In this document: piece after piece, positions 20,154-29,868 of the stretch
Position numbering within the stretch: the stretch's first letter is position 1
Layout: each line of letters begins with the position of its first letter
NCBI GenBank assembly: GCA_029891385.1
Contig: CM057224.1
Location: 40,102,005 to 40,166,004, forward strand
DNA from: Erythroxylum novogranatense
Taxonomy: Eukaryota; Streptophyta; Magnoliopsida; Malpighiales; Erythroxylaceae
Length of the DNA: 64,000 nucleotides
Reading direction: 5' to 3'
Made by a program: the position numbers and the translations under genes
The notes under the pieces: generated by a model
What the model saw: the letters and a program-made list of their open reading frames with translations, nothing else
Database searches by the model: none
Told to the model about the DNA's origin: nothing

Positions 20154-20362
20154 ATCTTTAGTTACGAAAACAATGCGTAGCCAAAATGTATTGATGGCGA
20201 TTTCTAAAAACTTCGCCTACAGTTTTTCTATTAAAATAAAGCATAGCAAAAAAATCATTAATGACGATTGGGTAAAATGTCGCCTATAATTTTCTGTTAC
20301 TAAGATTAGGTGACGTTTTCGACGAATATAAATCATCGCTAAAAGTCTCTTCTATTGTAGTG
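20154..20362. repeat. Target duplication and right end of the CACTA element
   Basis: ATCTT (20154-20158) is the right copy of the Sirevirus target duplication. The subterminal repeats then resume, and the element ends in GTAGTG at 20362, the reverse of CACTAC. Confidence 0.7.
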
Positions 20363-21057
20363 CTTTAAAGTAACCACGGAAGGTATTAAAGGATTAATTC
20401 TTAAGTTGTTAGTTACGAAGTTTCTGATGCCATACGATAAAAATAATAACTATATAATTCTCATAAGTTTCTATCCTTAAAAATAAAATAGGAAAGTAGA
20501 AGTAAAAGGATTTTTATCAAACAGGTTGTACACACAAAGATTGAGAGACACGTTATTAAACTTGAGTCTATCTTTAAATTAAAATTATGTATAATTTAGA
20601 TTGTCAAAATTAAATATTTCTTACAAATTAAAATGTAATCGTTATTGATTAAGATTAGGACTTGCAAAAATTAATTATTAACCAATTAAAATTCTGCTTT
20701 ACTTTAACAAATTAAAATTTAATGAATATCATAGAAAATTGTAAAATTTTCGAATGCAATTAAAGTTATTGAAGTTCAGAGTTTTTGTAATACGATCGCC
20801 TAATCTTAAATCTTGCCGGAAGCCCTTTATTATTCAACCAGTCAAAAGTCAAAACTCCGAAAGGGAAAATAAATTATAGGAATATAAAGAAAGAAAAGAA
20901 GAGAACAGAAAAGAAAAGAAGCTGAAAGAAAAGCAAAGCAAAGCAAATAAAAGAACTCTTTTGTTTTCGCCAGCTTCTCTCTCACTAGCTTTACCAAAAT
21001 ATATTCGATCAAATAACAGCTAGCTTACTAAGTCCCTCTGACTCTCCTTTGTCCCCC
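20363..21057 (+). promoter_or_regulatory. Upstream region of the PDCB-like gene
   Basis: AT-rich DNA followed by a purine-rich GAAAGAAAAGAAG tract at about 20886-20960 just before the ORF, typical of a plant 5' leader. Pyrimidine-rich sequence leads into the ATG at 21058. I cannot fix a TATA box. No other gene seen. Confidence 0.4.
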
Positions 21058-23154
21058 ATGGCAACACTCTCCATTAACACACTACTCATCTATGTCTTCC
21101 TCTCCATTTTTAGTTCCAAGCATTCATGGGTGGTTGAAGGAAACTGGTGCGTGGCTCGGAGCGACGCCACCAACCAGGCCTTGCAGACGGCTCTTGACTA
21201 TGCATGTGCCTCTGGTGCAGATTGCACCCCTATACAGTCAAATGGGTTGTGTTTTTTGCCCAACACACTTCAGGCACATGCTTCTTATTCTTTCAACAGC
21301 TACTTCCAGCGCAAAGCCATGTCTCCCGGTTCATGTGACTTCTCCGGCACTGCCATTGTTGCTAGAACCGACCCTAGTAATTATTTTTCCGTTCTTTAGA
21401 TGTGTAGTCTATATATATTTGTATGTAAAGATTGTTGCTTTCTTATTAACATGTCTTCTTGTGTTTTTTGGTTTGCGTTGCAGGTTATGGATCTTGTGTT
21501 TATCCATCTTCTTTCAGGTATGCTGCTATGATCAAAGAGTCTCTCTTTTCTTGATTGCCATGACCATATATAAATAATCTTCTGGAAACTTGGGTCTTGA
21601 TTTCATTTATTCAACCGGGCATTGTGAGATAAGAAAGTTAACGTGTGGTATTGGTAATGAAAAGATAGCTTGTGCTCAGATTCCAAGTTATAAATGGAGC
21701 TCCTGTTCTGAAAGAAAAAGCACAATGTTAGGGAAAGGGGATAATGGATGCATGCACAGCAATAGGTAACAGTGCTTCGAGTTTCGTATGGCTTTGTCAC
21801 ATCACACGTCTCTCTGTTCGATATCTCGGGCTTCGTTACATTGTGCTTCTGGGTTTTTATAACGAGAATCCGTTATTTTTGTTTTGACCGTTGGATTAAG
21901 CTCATGGGAAAATCCAACGGACGGGATTTTTGGTCAGACTTCAGAGGCAGATGGGTAGGGGTCAGGTCTGATCTACGATGATCAAAAGAGACAGACAGGT
22001 GTGGTCCCTTGGGATAGGTATACTTTAGTTTTTAGTCAATAGGGTAAAACATGGACTGACTGTTGAGAGAGGTAAAATTGCAAACACAGGATTTACTTTT
22101 GATTATTTCTGAGGTACCAACAGATAAATAGTATTACTGATATTGTTAATAAAGAAAATTTAAAAGGAGAAATAGTTCAGAGACATAATTGCGTCTAGTC
22201 ATGACAGTGGAAACGCAGGAGTATCTGATCTTAAAAAGGCGACAATGCCCTTCAGATGGTCCTGCTTGTCACTTTATAATGCACAATTCTATGTCTGGCA
22301 AGCTTGTTGCTACATATTGGATTCCTCTCTCATTTCACAGTATTTGCTAAAGAATGTTCTGATGTGTAACTGGTCATCCGTACACTAGCATTTAGCTTCA
22401 TTGATTGTTTCTGCCAGCAAAAATGAACTGTTAGAGAGAACTTTTTCTATATGGTGATCCGTTTTGTTGAGGGAGACTCTTCTATAGGGAATATAGTGCT
22501 AGAGGTCATGAATTCGAGTCAATGCGGTTCTTGATTGAGGCATAGTGTTTAGGATTATTTAGAAATTCATCCATAGATTTTGTGTTATGCAGGTGCCTTC
22601 TTACTTAATTGAAATTGTCATCTGGATTGTCTAAATTGAAAAGCAGGCTGCAGGGTTGCACTCATGCGGGCCTATATTTGTGTGCCCCTAGGTTACTGCT
22701 GCTTTAAGTTGTGTTTTGTGCATGTATAATAATAAAATATAGTGCAAGATAAATTTGAGCTAGGAAACATGCTAGCATGTATCCTTAATGTTAGACCATT
22801 TACTAAAAGTATTATTCCAAGCTAAATGAACATATGGTTGGTCTATCATCTAGGAAGGTGAGTTTATACGGTTCAAGTTGTTTATGCCATGTTGAAAAGA
22901 ACTAACTGGCTGAATCATTGCCACTTTACAGCACGGCGGGAGGGACTACTACAGGTACCACACCAGCAACTCCGGCCACCAACTCAAGTATACTAACCCC
23001 GCCAACATCCGTCGCTGGTACTACTGGACTGAATCCTGCAGGAACAACACCGCCTTCCCTACCCACGGACAACTCCAAAGCTTCTTCGGGATCTTTGGCC
23101 ATCATGATCTTAGTGCTCACCTTTCTTTTACATGTTCTGTTGTTTACTCCATAA
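21058..23154 (+). CDS. Plasmodesmata callose-binding protein (X8/CBM43, GPI-anchored)
   Basis: A three-exon gene: 21058-21376, 21484-21517 and 22932-23154, joined by GT-AG introns (GTAATT..TTGCAG and GTATGC..TTACAG), gives 191 residues. Residues 1-27 are a signal peptide (LLIYVFLSIF core). The X8/CBM43 domain follows from GNWCVARSDA, with conserved Cys in YACASGADC, NGLCF, GSCDF and YGSCVYPS; the last is encoded by the 34-base exon 2. A Thr/Pro/Gly-rich linker leads to a C-terminal hydrophobic tail (LAIMILVLTFLLHVLLF), the usual GPI signal. PDCB proteins bind callose (beta-1,3-glucan) at the neck of plasmodesmata and limit cell-to-cell passage. I see no defect. Which PDCB or PDCB-like paralogue it is cannot be settled here. 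Confidence 0.92.
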
Positions 23155-23550
23155 CCAAATCTTTTGCTCTAACCCAGAGGTGCACAAAGGAAGAAGCTTG
23201 CACAGTTTTGGTAGAAGTGGAAGCTTCGAGTAGTATTTGATCATTGATTTCTGTGCTCTGGTAATAGTGGGAAGGAGCTGTTAACTAAGCTTCATTTAAC
23301 GGTGTAATCTTCTTTTGCTCAAATTTAGTTGTTGAGTTACTGGACTACAACTTTGTTGCAGCATTTGTAGGCTTACAAATTCAATTCAATTGGTCAGTAA
23401 TATTCCATGTTGCATGTACCCGGAGTTTTCTTCAGAAACACGTTTGTTATGCTAGATGCTGAAATATTAGCTAGGCACTTGGCTCTTCTGAGTGCGGCTT
23501 GATGAATGGTTTTTATGTTTTATGTTTCTTTCTAAAACAATGTCAAAGAG
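23155..23550 (+). other. 3' UTR of the PDCB-like gene
   Basis: T-rich, gene-like sequence after the stop at 23152-23154, with near AATAAA signals around 23395. The exact cleavage site is not determinable. Confidence 0.4.
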
Positions 23551-23919
23551 AACTACAATGGCACATTTTTATCCAGTTTGTTTAGCTATTGAAAGAAAAA
23601 AAATTGCAGAGTACTTTTTCTCAAAAGATAACTATCTGAAGTGATGTAACTAAGTAGTTGGTAGGATTTGTGCTTTTGGATACAGGAGGGGCATCTCGAA
23701 AGCTACTTTCACCATATGCACTATACTCTGGTTGCTGATGCAGGGAAACTCATCAGTATATTTGTATCAAAGTTCCAATATACAAATCTCCCCAATATTT
23801 GATCAGGTAAGAGAAGGCTGATGAATCTGTTGAAAATTATCTGTAGTTGCTGATAGGTTATGTGGCTGCACATGCTGTATTTGAGCCTTTCTATCCGAGC
23901 CTTATGCTTTCTGTTATGC
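23551..23919. other. Intergenic, nothing recognised
   Basis: Sequence between the 3' UTR and the copia LTR relic; no coding or repeat signal found. Confidence 0.35.
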
Positions 23920-24098
23920 ATTTTCTTTTTTTCTGTTTTTGTTAGTTGCTACAGAATAGTTGTTCATAGTGAAAGATCATGTAATCATGTTCATGTCATT
24001 TTGTTTTGCTTTTGTATTTAAGTATGTATTGATTCAATTAAAGTTGAAATGAACTGTAGATTTCATAAGTTTCACCGTTTTGTGATCAAAATCCTACA
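23920..24098 (+). repeat. Partial 5' LTR of the decayed copia element
   Basis: Similar to the last 170 bases of 28090-28386; it ends CCTACA before the primer-site relic at 24099. Confidence 0.65.
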
Positions 24099-24238
24099 AT
24101 TTGGTATAAAACTTATCTTGGAAGGATTAATAGAAAGAACCTAGCAATTTAAGCCCAAAATCAATCATAACATTAAGAAAAAGAAAGAAACAAAGTAAAG
24201 ATAAGCTTGTTAAGGATGACAACAGTTTAGTGGAAGAA

Positions 24239-25440
24239 TTTTCCTCTTATTGATATTATGGTATGAAAGGCCATCCTCCTTTCAAATGCTAGAGAAGACG
24301 AAGACCAGATATAGGGATGACAATGATTGATTCTTTTAATTAAAAAAATTATTTTAAAAAACTTAGCGGGACCGATCATTTTAAATTAAAAGTGTAAAAT
24401 AATATTTTTTAGTCGAATTCAATCTGAGTTCCCAGGCCCAAGCCTATCCAAGACCTAATTCTTTTGCTTAAAAAATTGAGTCTCAGATCGGTCTGGGCCT
24501 AATTTGACTCATAAGTTAGCTCATTAAAAACAACTAAATTTAGGCTTATAGGTCAATTTATTGTTATCTCTAACCAGATATAAAGTACAAACGATACAGT
24601 AAAATCAGGTGTCATAAAAATGTCCATAGATGTAAGTTTTATTATCAAAATGAAGCTCAAATGGCAGACTAACACGAGGAGAAGGAGCAATTGTTTATGG
24701 CAACATGCTTTTCTAGTTTTGGTTCACCAACAATGTGAACTATGATAAACAACTTTTCAAAAAGCTTAGATAAGTTTAAAGTGTCAAAGGTTAGGATTGA
24801 TAATGAGGAGTATATAATTTTCAAAGATAAAAGGACTATAGCTAAAAAATGCACATGTACAAAATTTTCCTCTTTAGTGATATTATGGAATGAAAGGCCA
24901 TCTTTCTTTCAAATGTCAGAGAAGACCAGATATAGAGATGACAACTGGTCGACCCTTTTAAATTTAAAAAATTAGCGAGATTAAAAGTGTAAAATAATGT
25001 TTTTTAATTGAATCTAAATTTGAGTTGCCCAGGCTCTCTTTTGCTTAGTAAAATTGGGTCTCAAACTGTTCTATGATTGATTTAGCTTATGGGTTAGCTC
25101 ATTGAAAGTACCTAAATTTAGGCTTTTGGGTCAGCTCATTGTCATCTCTAACCATATATAAAGTACAATCGATACAATAAAATTGGGTATCATAAAAAGA
25201 TCCATAGATGTAAGTTTTAGTATCAAAATGAAGCTCAAATGGCAGACTCACACGAGGAGAAGGAGCAATTGTTTATGGCAACATGCTTTTCTAGTTTTGG
25301 TTCACCAACAATGCTATGATAAACAAATTTTCGAAAAGCTTGATAAGTTTAAAGTGTCAAAGGTCAGGATTGATAAGAGGAGCATATAATTGTTAAAGAT
25401 AAAGGGACTATAGCTAAAAAATGCACATGTACAAAACTTA
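24239..25440 (+). repeat. Tandem duplication of about 0.63 kb in gag-protease
   Basis: The text around TTTCCTCTTATTGATATTATGG at 24239 recurs at 24867, and a block with AAGTTTAAAGTGTCAAAGGT at 24772 recurs near 25350. Each copy reads like the copia gag-protease joint: KEQLFMATCF, then LDKFKVSKVRID and a KDKRTIAKK-type stretch. The copies are diverged and have lost different bases. Confidence 0.7.
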
Positions 25441-26239
25441 TAATTGATACCTTTTTGTCCTTAAAATTGATCAGAAGGTATTGAATGTAGAACAACTTTT
25501 GGAGAAAGATTACAAAGTCATTTTAAAGACAATAAATGCTTGATCGGGGATGCAAATGATTAAGATGTGTTAAAAATTAAAATGAAAGGTAAAAGCTTCT
25601 TATTGAACCTAACGGAGGAATAACAAGAGCTCCTTATTGAATCTAATAGAGGAATAACAAGTTGTACTCCTAAGTTTTGTAAAAACTACTGGGCTTTGGC
25701 CTAAAAGACTAAGGCATTTCAATCATTGAGCTTTATTACTTTTACTTATCAATTTGGCAAGTAAACTAGACTTTCTTTCTCAAAGACAAACTAAAGAGCA
25801 TCTTAGAAGTTGCAACTTATTCATATCTTTGTGGACCTCAAATTTTTTTATCTATAAAGGGAAGAAATAATATATGACCTTTATTACTGATCTAAGTATA
25901 ATGTGTTGAATATATTTTCTGAAATTTAATTCATATCTTAGAAGTGTGTTAGGATAATCAAAACTTGGATTGAGAATAAGAATGGTTGTGCAGTTTAAGT
26001 TTTAATATTAGATATTATATAAAAAAGTACAATTTAGAACAATTTAAGTTGTTATGTAAAAAAGCTAAACGTGAGCATCAACTTGCCACTCCCTGTACTT
26101 TGTACCAAAATAGAGTCAATGAGAGAAAAATACAACCATAATGGAAATGGTTAGGTGCATATATATCAAAAAGGTTTTGGACAAAAACATTAAATACTAG
26201 CATTTTTTATTGAATAGGCTTCATATTAAGGCTATCAAA

Positions 26240-27330
26240 ATGAAAACTCCATTTGAGATTTGGTATGGATACAACACATCCTTACAAAACCATAAAGTAT
26301 TTAGTTGTATATATGCTTTCACATAATTCCCCAAGTGAAAAGGGAAAAAAATAGATAGGAGGGCAAAATCTAACATATTTATTGGCTACAACAATGTCAT
26401 TAAAGCTTACAAGATCTTTCAACCACGAATAAGAAAGATCTTAATGACTAGAGATGTTCGATTGGTTGAAAATCAACAATGAAGTTAGAATAAAAAAGAG
26501 AAGATCCACAACTTTAATCTTACATGAAAATAAGAAGATGAAATTGATGAACCTTCTATTAAAGAGACTAGGTTGCTTTATGATATTTATTAGAGTTACA
26601 ATTTTTGAACCTATAGATTATGAGAAAGCTAAAAAGAATCCAAAATAGGTAGCTATAATATAGTAGGAGTTAAGTATGATTAAGAACAACAAGAAATAGG
26701 GACTAGTTGAAGGGCTTAAGGAGGAAATGATTATTGATGTTAAATGGATATTCATAATCAAGCTGAATATAAATGGCTCCATCATTAAACATTATTTAGG
26801 CTTATGGTGAGGGGCTATACTTAAGAATTTGGTGTTGATTACTTAATTTTTTTTTCTCTCCATTGCACATTTAGGTATTATCAAATTATTACTAGCATTG
26901 TTCGCTTAAAATAAATGAAAATTATTCTAATTTAATTCTAAATCGACCTTTCTCAATAGTTATCTATAATAGGAGAATCATATTAAGCAACTAGAAGGTT
27001 TTGTGATCAAGGCTAAGGATAATAAGGTTTATCTTCTAAAAAATGCTCTGTATGATTTAAGGCATACTCTAAAGACTTAGTACAAATAAAATTTATCAAC
27101 ATCTATTAAACCTAGATTTTGTGAACAGTCTATGTAAGACCACAGTTTATGTTAAATATGCTAGTAGTTTTTTTGAGCATTTCATTCTATATGGATGACC
27201 TATTAGGTACAAAGACTTTATATAGTGCTTATTAATGAGTTAAAAGAAGAAATGATGAGGATTTTTAAGGTGATAGATTTGGGAACAATAAAATTCTTCC
27301 TTAGCTTGAAAACCAAACAAAATTAATAAT
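26240..27330 (+). pseudogene. Copia integrase end and RT relic
   Basis: MKTPFEIWYGYNTSLQNHKV at about 26240 is the end of the integrase core. DVKWIFIIKLNINGS near 26740 and EFGVDYL near 26825 are RT motifs, followed by ALYDL and the catalytic region as SIWMTY/YMDDLLGT in shifted frames near 27185. At 27290 LGTIKFFLSLKTKQ marks the RT end. Every segment needs frame changes, so it is dead. Confidence 0.7.
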
Positions 27331-27429
27331 ATATTTTTATTTATAAAAATATGTTAAAGATATTTTAAAGAAACTTCAAATGGAGGAATACAAGTTTATG
27401 AACTAGACAAAAAAAGCTCTATAAGGAAG

Positions 27430-28080
27430 ATGGAGCATAAGAAAGTGAAGGAGGCTAATTATATAAATCTTATTGGATGGTCAATGTATATCATAATAAC
27501 AAGGCCTAACATAATTTATGTTGCGAGTACTTTGTTTGGAATTCTACATTATGTCATTAATTTAATCTCAAAGTTGCTAACTACTGATTGTGGCATTTTG
27601 TTTTATCATAATAAGAATTCACAATTTCTTGTCTATTATGAAAATGACTAGGTGAATTCTTATAATGCCAAGAAAAGTAATTTAGGGTACTATTTTATAC
27701 TTAAATCAGGTTTGTTTTCATAAAGGTCCAAGAAGTAAGAGAAAACGACTCAATCAATAATTGAAACATAATTCATTATTGCTATGATAGTTGTGAAATA
27801 AGTCATATAGCTTAGGAAAACCCTATCAACTAACATTTGGAACAAGAAGAGAGTACAAAAAGTTTTGTTGATAATTAAGCAATAATAACTATCTCTAACA
27901 ATTCAATCTTCTATAGAAAAACAAAACATTATAACATCAATTTTCTTAAGAGAAATTTAAAAAAACTGGTGAAGTATGCTTATTGTGTTAACAAATAGAT
28001 GATCAAGTTCTAGACATATTCACCAAGGCACTTCATATAATGAGGTTAAATTTTGGAATTAAAATTTGCAACTATTAAGT
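27430..28080 (+). pseudogene. Copia RNase H relic
   Basis: A 73-codon piece (27430-27651) includes YINLIGWSMYIIITRPNIIY and FHNK-like RNase H text. After it NAKKSNLGYYF, FIIAM and a QIFTK-like end are recoverable with frame changes. The 3' LTR follows at 28090. Confidence 0.65.
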
Positions 28081-28089
28081 AAGGTGTAG

Positions 28090-28386
28090 TGTTGAAAATT
28101 GTACTAGCAACTATAGAATTTGACATATTTATTGACTAGAATATGTTATATGGTTCCATATAATGTATTTAAAGTTCCTTTGACCAAGTATTATGTTTTC
28201 TTTTATGTATTTTCTTTCTATTTTTTTAGTTATTATAAAATAGTCTTTTGTAACTAAGATCATGTAATCATGTTCAATTTTTTACCTTTTCTTTTATTCA
28301 AGCACATTTTACTTAATAAAAGTTGGAATGATTTATAGCCAATCTTATAGATTTCTTAAGTTTTTCTTATTTTATTATATCTTACA
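28090..28386 (+). repeat. 3' LTR of the decayed copia element
   Basis: It starts TGTTGAAAATTGTACTAGC after the purine-rich AAGGTGTAG and ends ATATCTTACA. Its second half matches the 5' relic at 23920-24098. Confidence 0.65.
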
Positions 28387-28839
28387 AAATTGTACATGAT
28401 TTCTAGAATGAGTATAAACATTAAAATGTATTCCTTTGCATTGAAATAATAGCACAATATAGATGATGATCTACTTTCTTAAGTTGAAATTTCAAATTGA
28501 GAAACTAAGCTACAATTCTCTAATTCTAATTTTTTTCATTCTCTTGCTTCTTGATAGAAATTCACAAGGAAATTTGTCTCAAATTTAAGAGGGACCTAAA
28601 GTTGAAGTGAGTTAAATATAAAATAATACTTATAGTCTATTACCTTAACAGTTTAAGTTAAGATATAATATCTCTTATTATATATGAATTCAATTGATAA
28701 ATAAAGACTCATAGATTTAAATTTAGTTTGATTAATAAGGTGAGTTAAATGATTTCACATTAGTTATGGATTGATATAGAATTAATTCAATATGGATGAA
28801 TTTACAATAAAACTTAAAACTTATTATATTAAAATTTTG

Positions 28840-29530
28840 TCAATATATTTGGGAACCTATTTGATTACACACAAAGAATGGGTTAAAGAGTGAAAAGATA
28901 TTTTAATCAAGTTAGACTTGATTATAAATTTTGGAAACATTATTATTAAATATGAGATATTTAATAAACAAGAATTAATATGAGATATTTGATCTCATTG
29001 TGGTATAATTAATATTACTTTAATTAGAATTAGAATTAGAATTTAATTTTAGTTAAATTACTAAAATGTCTAAAACCTATTATAAATAGACTTAAGCTTT
29101 AAAGGAGCTATCACTCCTTGCGTAACTCTCTCTGCAAATAATTATAATTAAAGTTTAATTGAAATTAGAATTTAATTTTACTTAAATTACTAAAATATCT
29201 AAAACTTATTATAAATAAGCCTAAGTTTTAAAGGAGTTAACACTTCTTGCATAACCCTTTTTGCAAAAGTTATATAATTTTCTCAACTTATTTTGTAGAT
29301 ACTGTTAGATGTCAGATGCTTGTGTTACTACGATAGTTAAGATGAATTAATTTTAGAAAAGATTTGAGGCATACGACAAGAATATGATCAAGCTTAGGAA
29401 TAAATTATGATTCTTACTTTATTAGAATTTATGTGTTACATTTTTATAGAATTTTAGGTGATCTTGACTTCGAAGAATCAAATGCAAAAAAATTTCATAA
29501 TCATTCCTCTATGCACGAGATTGAATCCTG
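28840..29530 (+). repeat. LTR-like dispersed repeat, copy 1
   Basis: This 0.69-kb stretch matches 54160-54770 read on the opposite strand. Shared landmarks: ATTTGGGAACC/ATTTGAGAACC at the start, TAAATATGAGATATTTAATAA, ATGTCTAAAAC-TATTATAAATA, CACTCCTTGC and TTTTGTAGATA, ending near ATTTTAGGTGATCTTG. The layout suggests U3-TATA-R-U5 of a copia LTR. Inside copy 1, about 135 bases are duplicated in tandem (29020-29150 and 29155-29285). Confidence 0.6.
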
Positions 29531-29868
29531 ACCTGATTTATCAACATTGATATTAAAGTCGACTTTAATATAATTTGAATAACATTTGTTTGATTATTAT
29601 TGATCTTGAATTTTAGAATTAAACTAAAACTCTAAAATTATATTTATATGTGATTAATTTTATTCTTAAAGTTCATATTAAAAGTTTTGAAATCCTTCAT
29701 TCGGTTTAGAATCGAATTACGAATATAATTGATGCAAAATTATTTATATGAATTATTAGACATCTAACACAATGTGAAGTTAGAAACCTAAAATACCCGA
29801 GAGCCAAAATACAAAATCTAGAAAAACCATGAATACCATAATTATTCTAAAATTCTAGATAGGTTTAG

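Larger units (their letters stand above)
4114..20362 (+). mobile_element. CACTA (En/Spm) DNA transposon, host of a nested Sirevirus
   Basis: The left end reads CACTGCAAGAAAAGCG at 4114. The right end, read on the minus strand from 20362, is CACTACAATAGAAGAGAC. CACTA elements characteristically start CACTA/G-CAA-A-AA and make 3-bp target duplications; here the flanks are TTT and CTT, an imperfect match. Inside are fragments of a Transposase_24-type (En/Spm, TNPA-like) gene and subterminal short repeats on both sides. Without the nested retrotransposon the element is about 3.9 kb, too short for a full autonomous copy with a TNPD transposase. The left subterminal motif (ACCGACG/CGTCGGT) differs from the right one (CGTAGCTAAAA), so two different CACTA elements joined together remain possible. 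Confidence 0.55.
23920..28386 (+). mobile_element. Decayed Ty1/copia element
   Basis: A partial 5' LTR (23920-24098) matches the end of a 3' LTR (28090-28386): both hold GATCATGTAATCATGTTCA and a following AAAGTTG(A)AATGA segment. After the 5' copy comes TTTGGTATAAAACTT, a decayed tRNA-Met primer site. Protease, integrase, RT and RNase H relics follow in copia order. Frameshifts and stops are dense throughout, so this is the oldest element recognisable on this side. The 5' LTR start is missing. Confidence 0.75.

Noticed and set aside
21092..21577. 161-codon ORF overlapping the PDCB-like gene in another frame
   Set aside because: It crosses the first intron and has no domain; the X8 frame with correct splicing explains the region.
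22926..23120. Minus-strand ORF opposite exon 3 of the PDCB-like gene
   Set aside because: Shadow of the Thr/Pro/Gly-rich linker codons.
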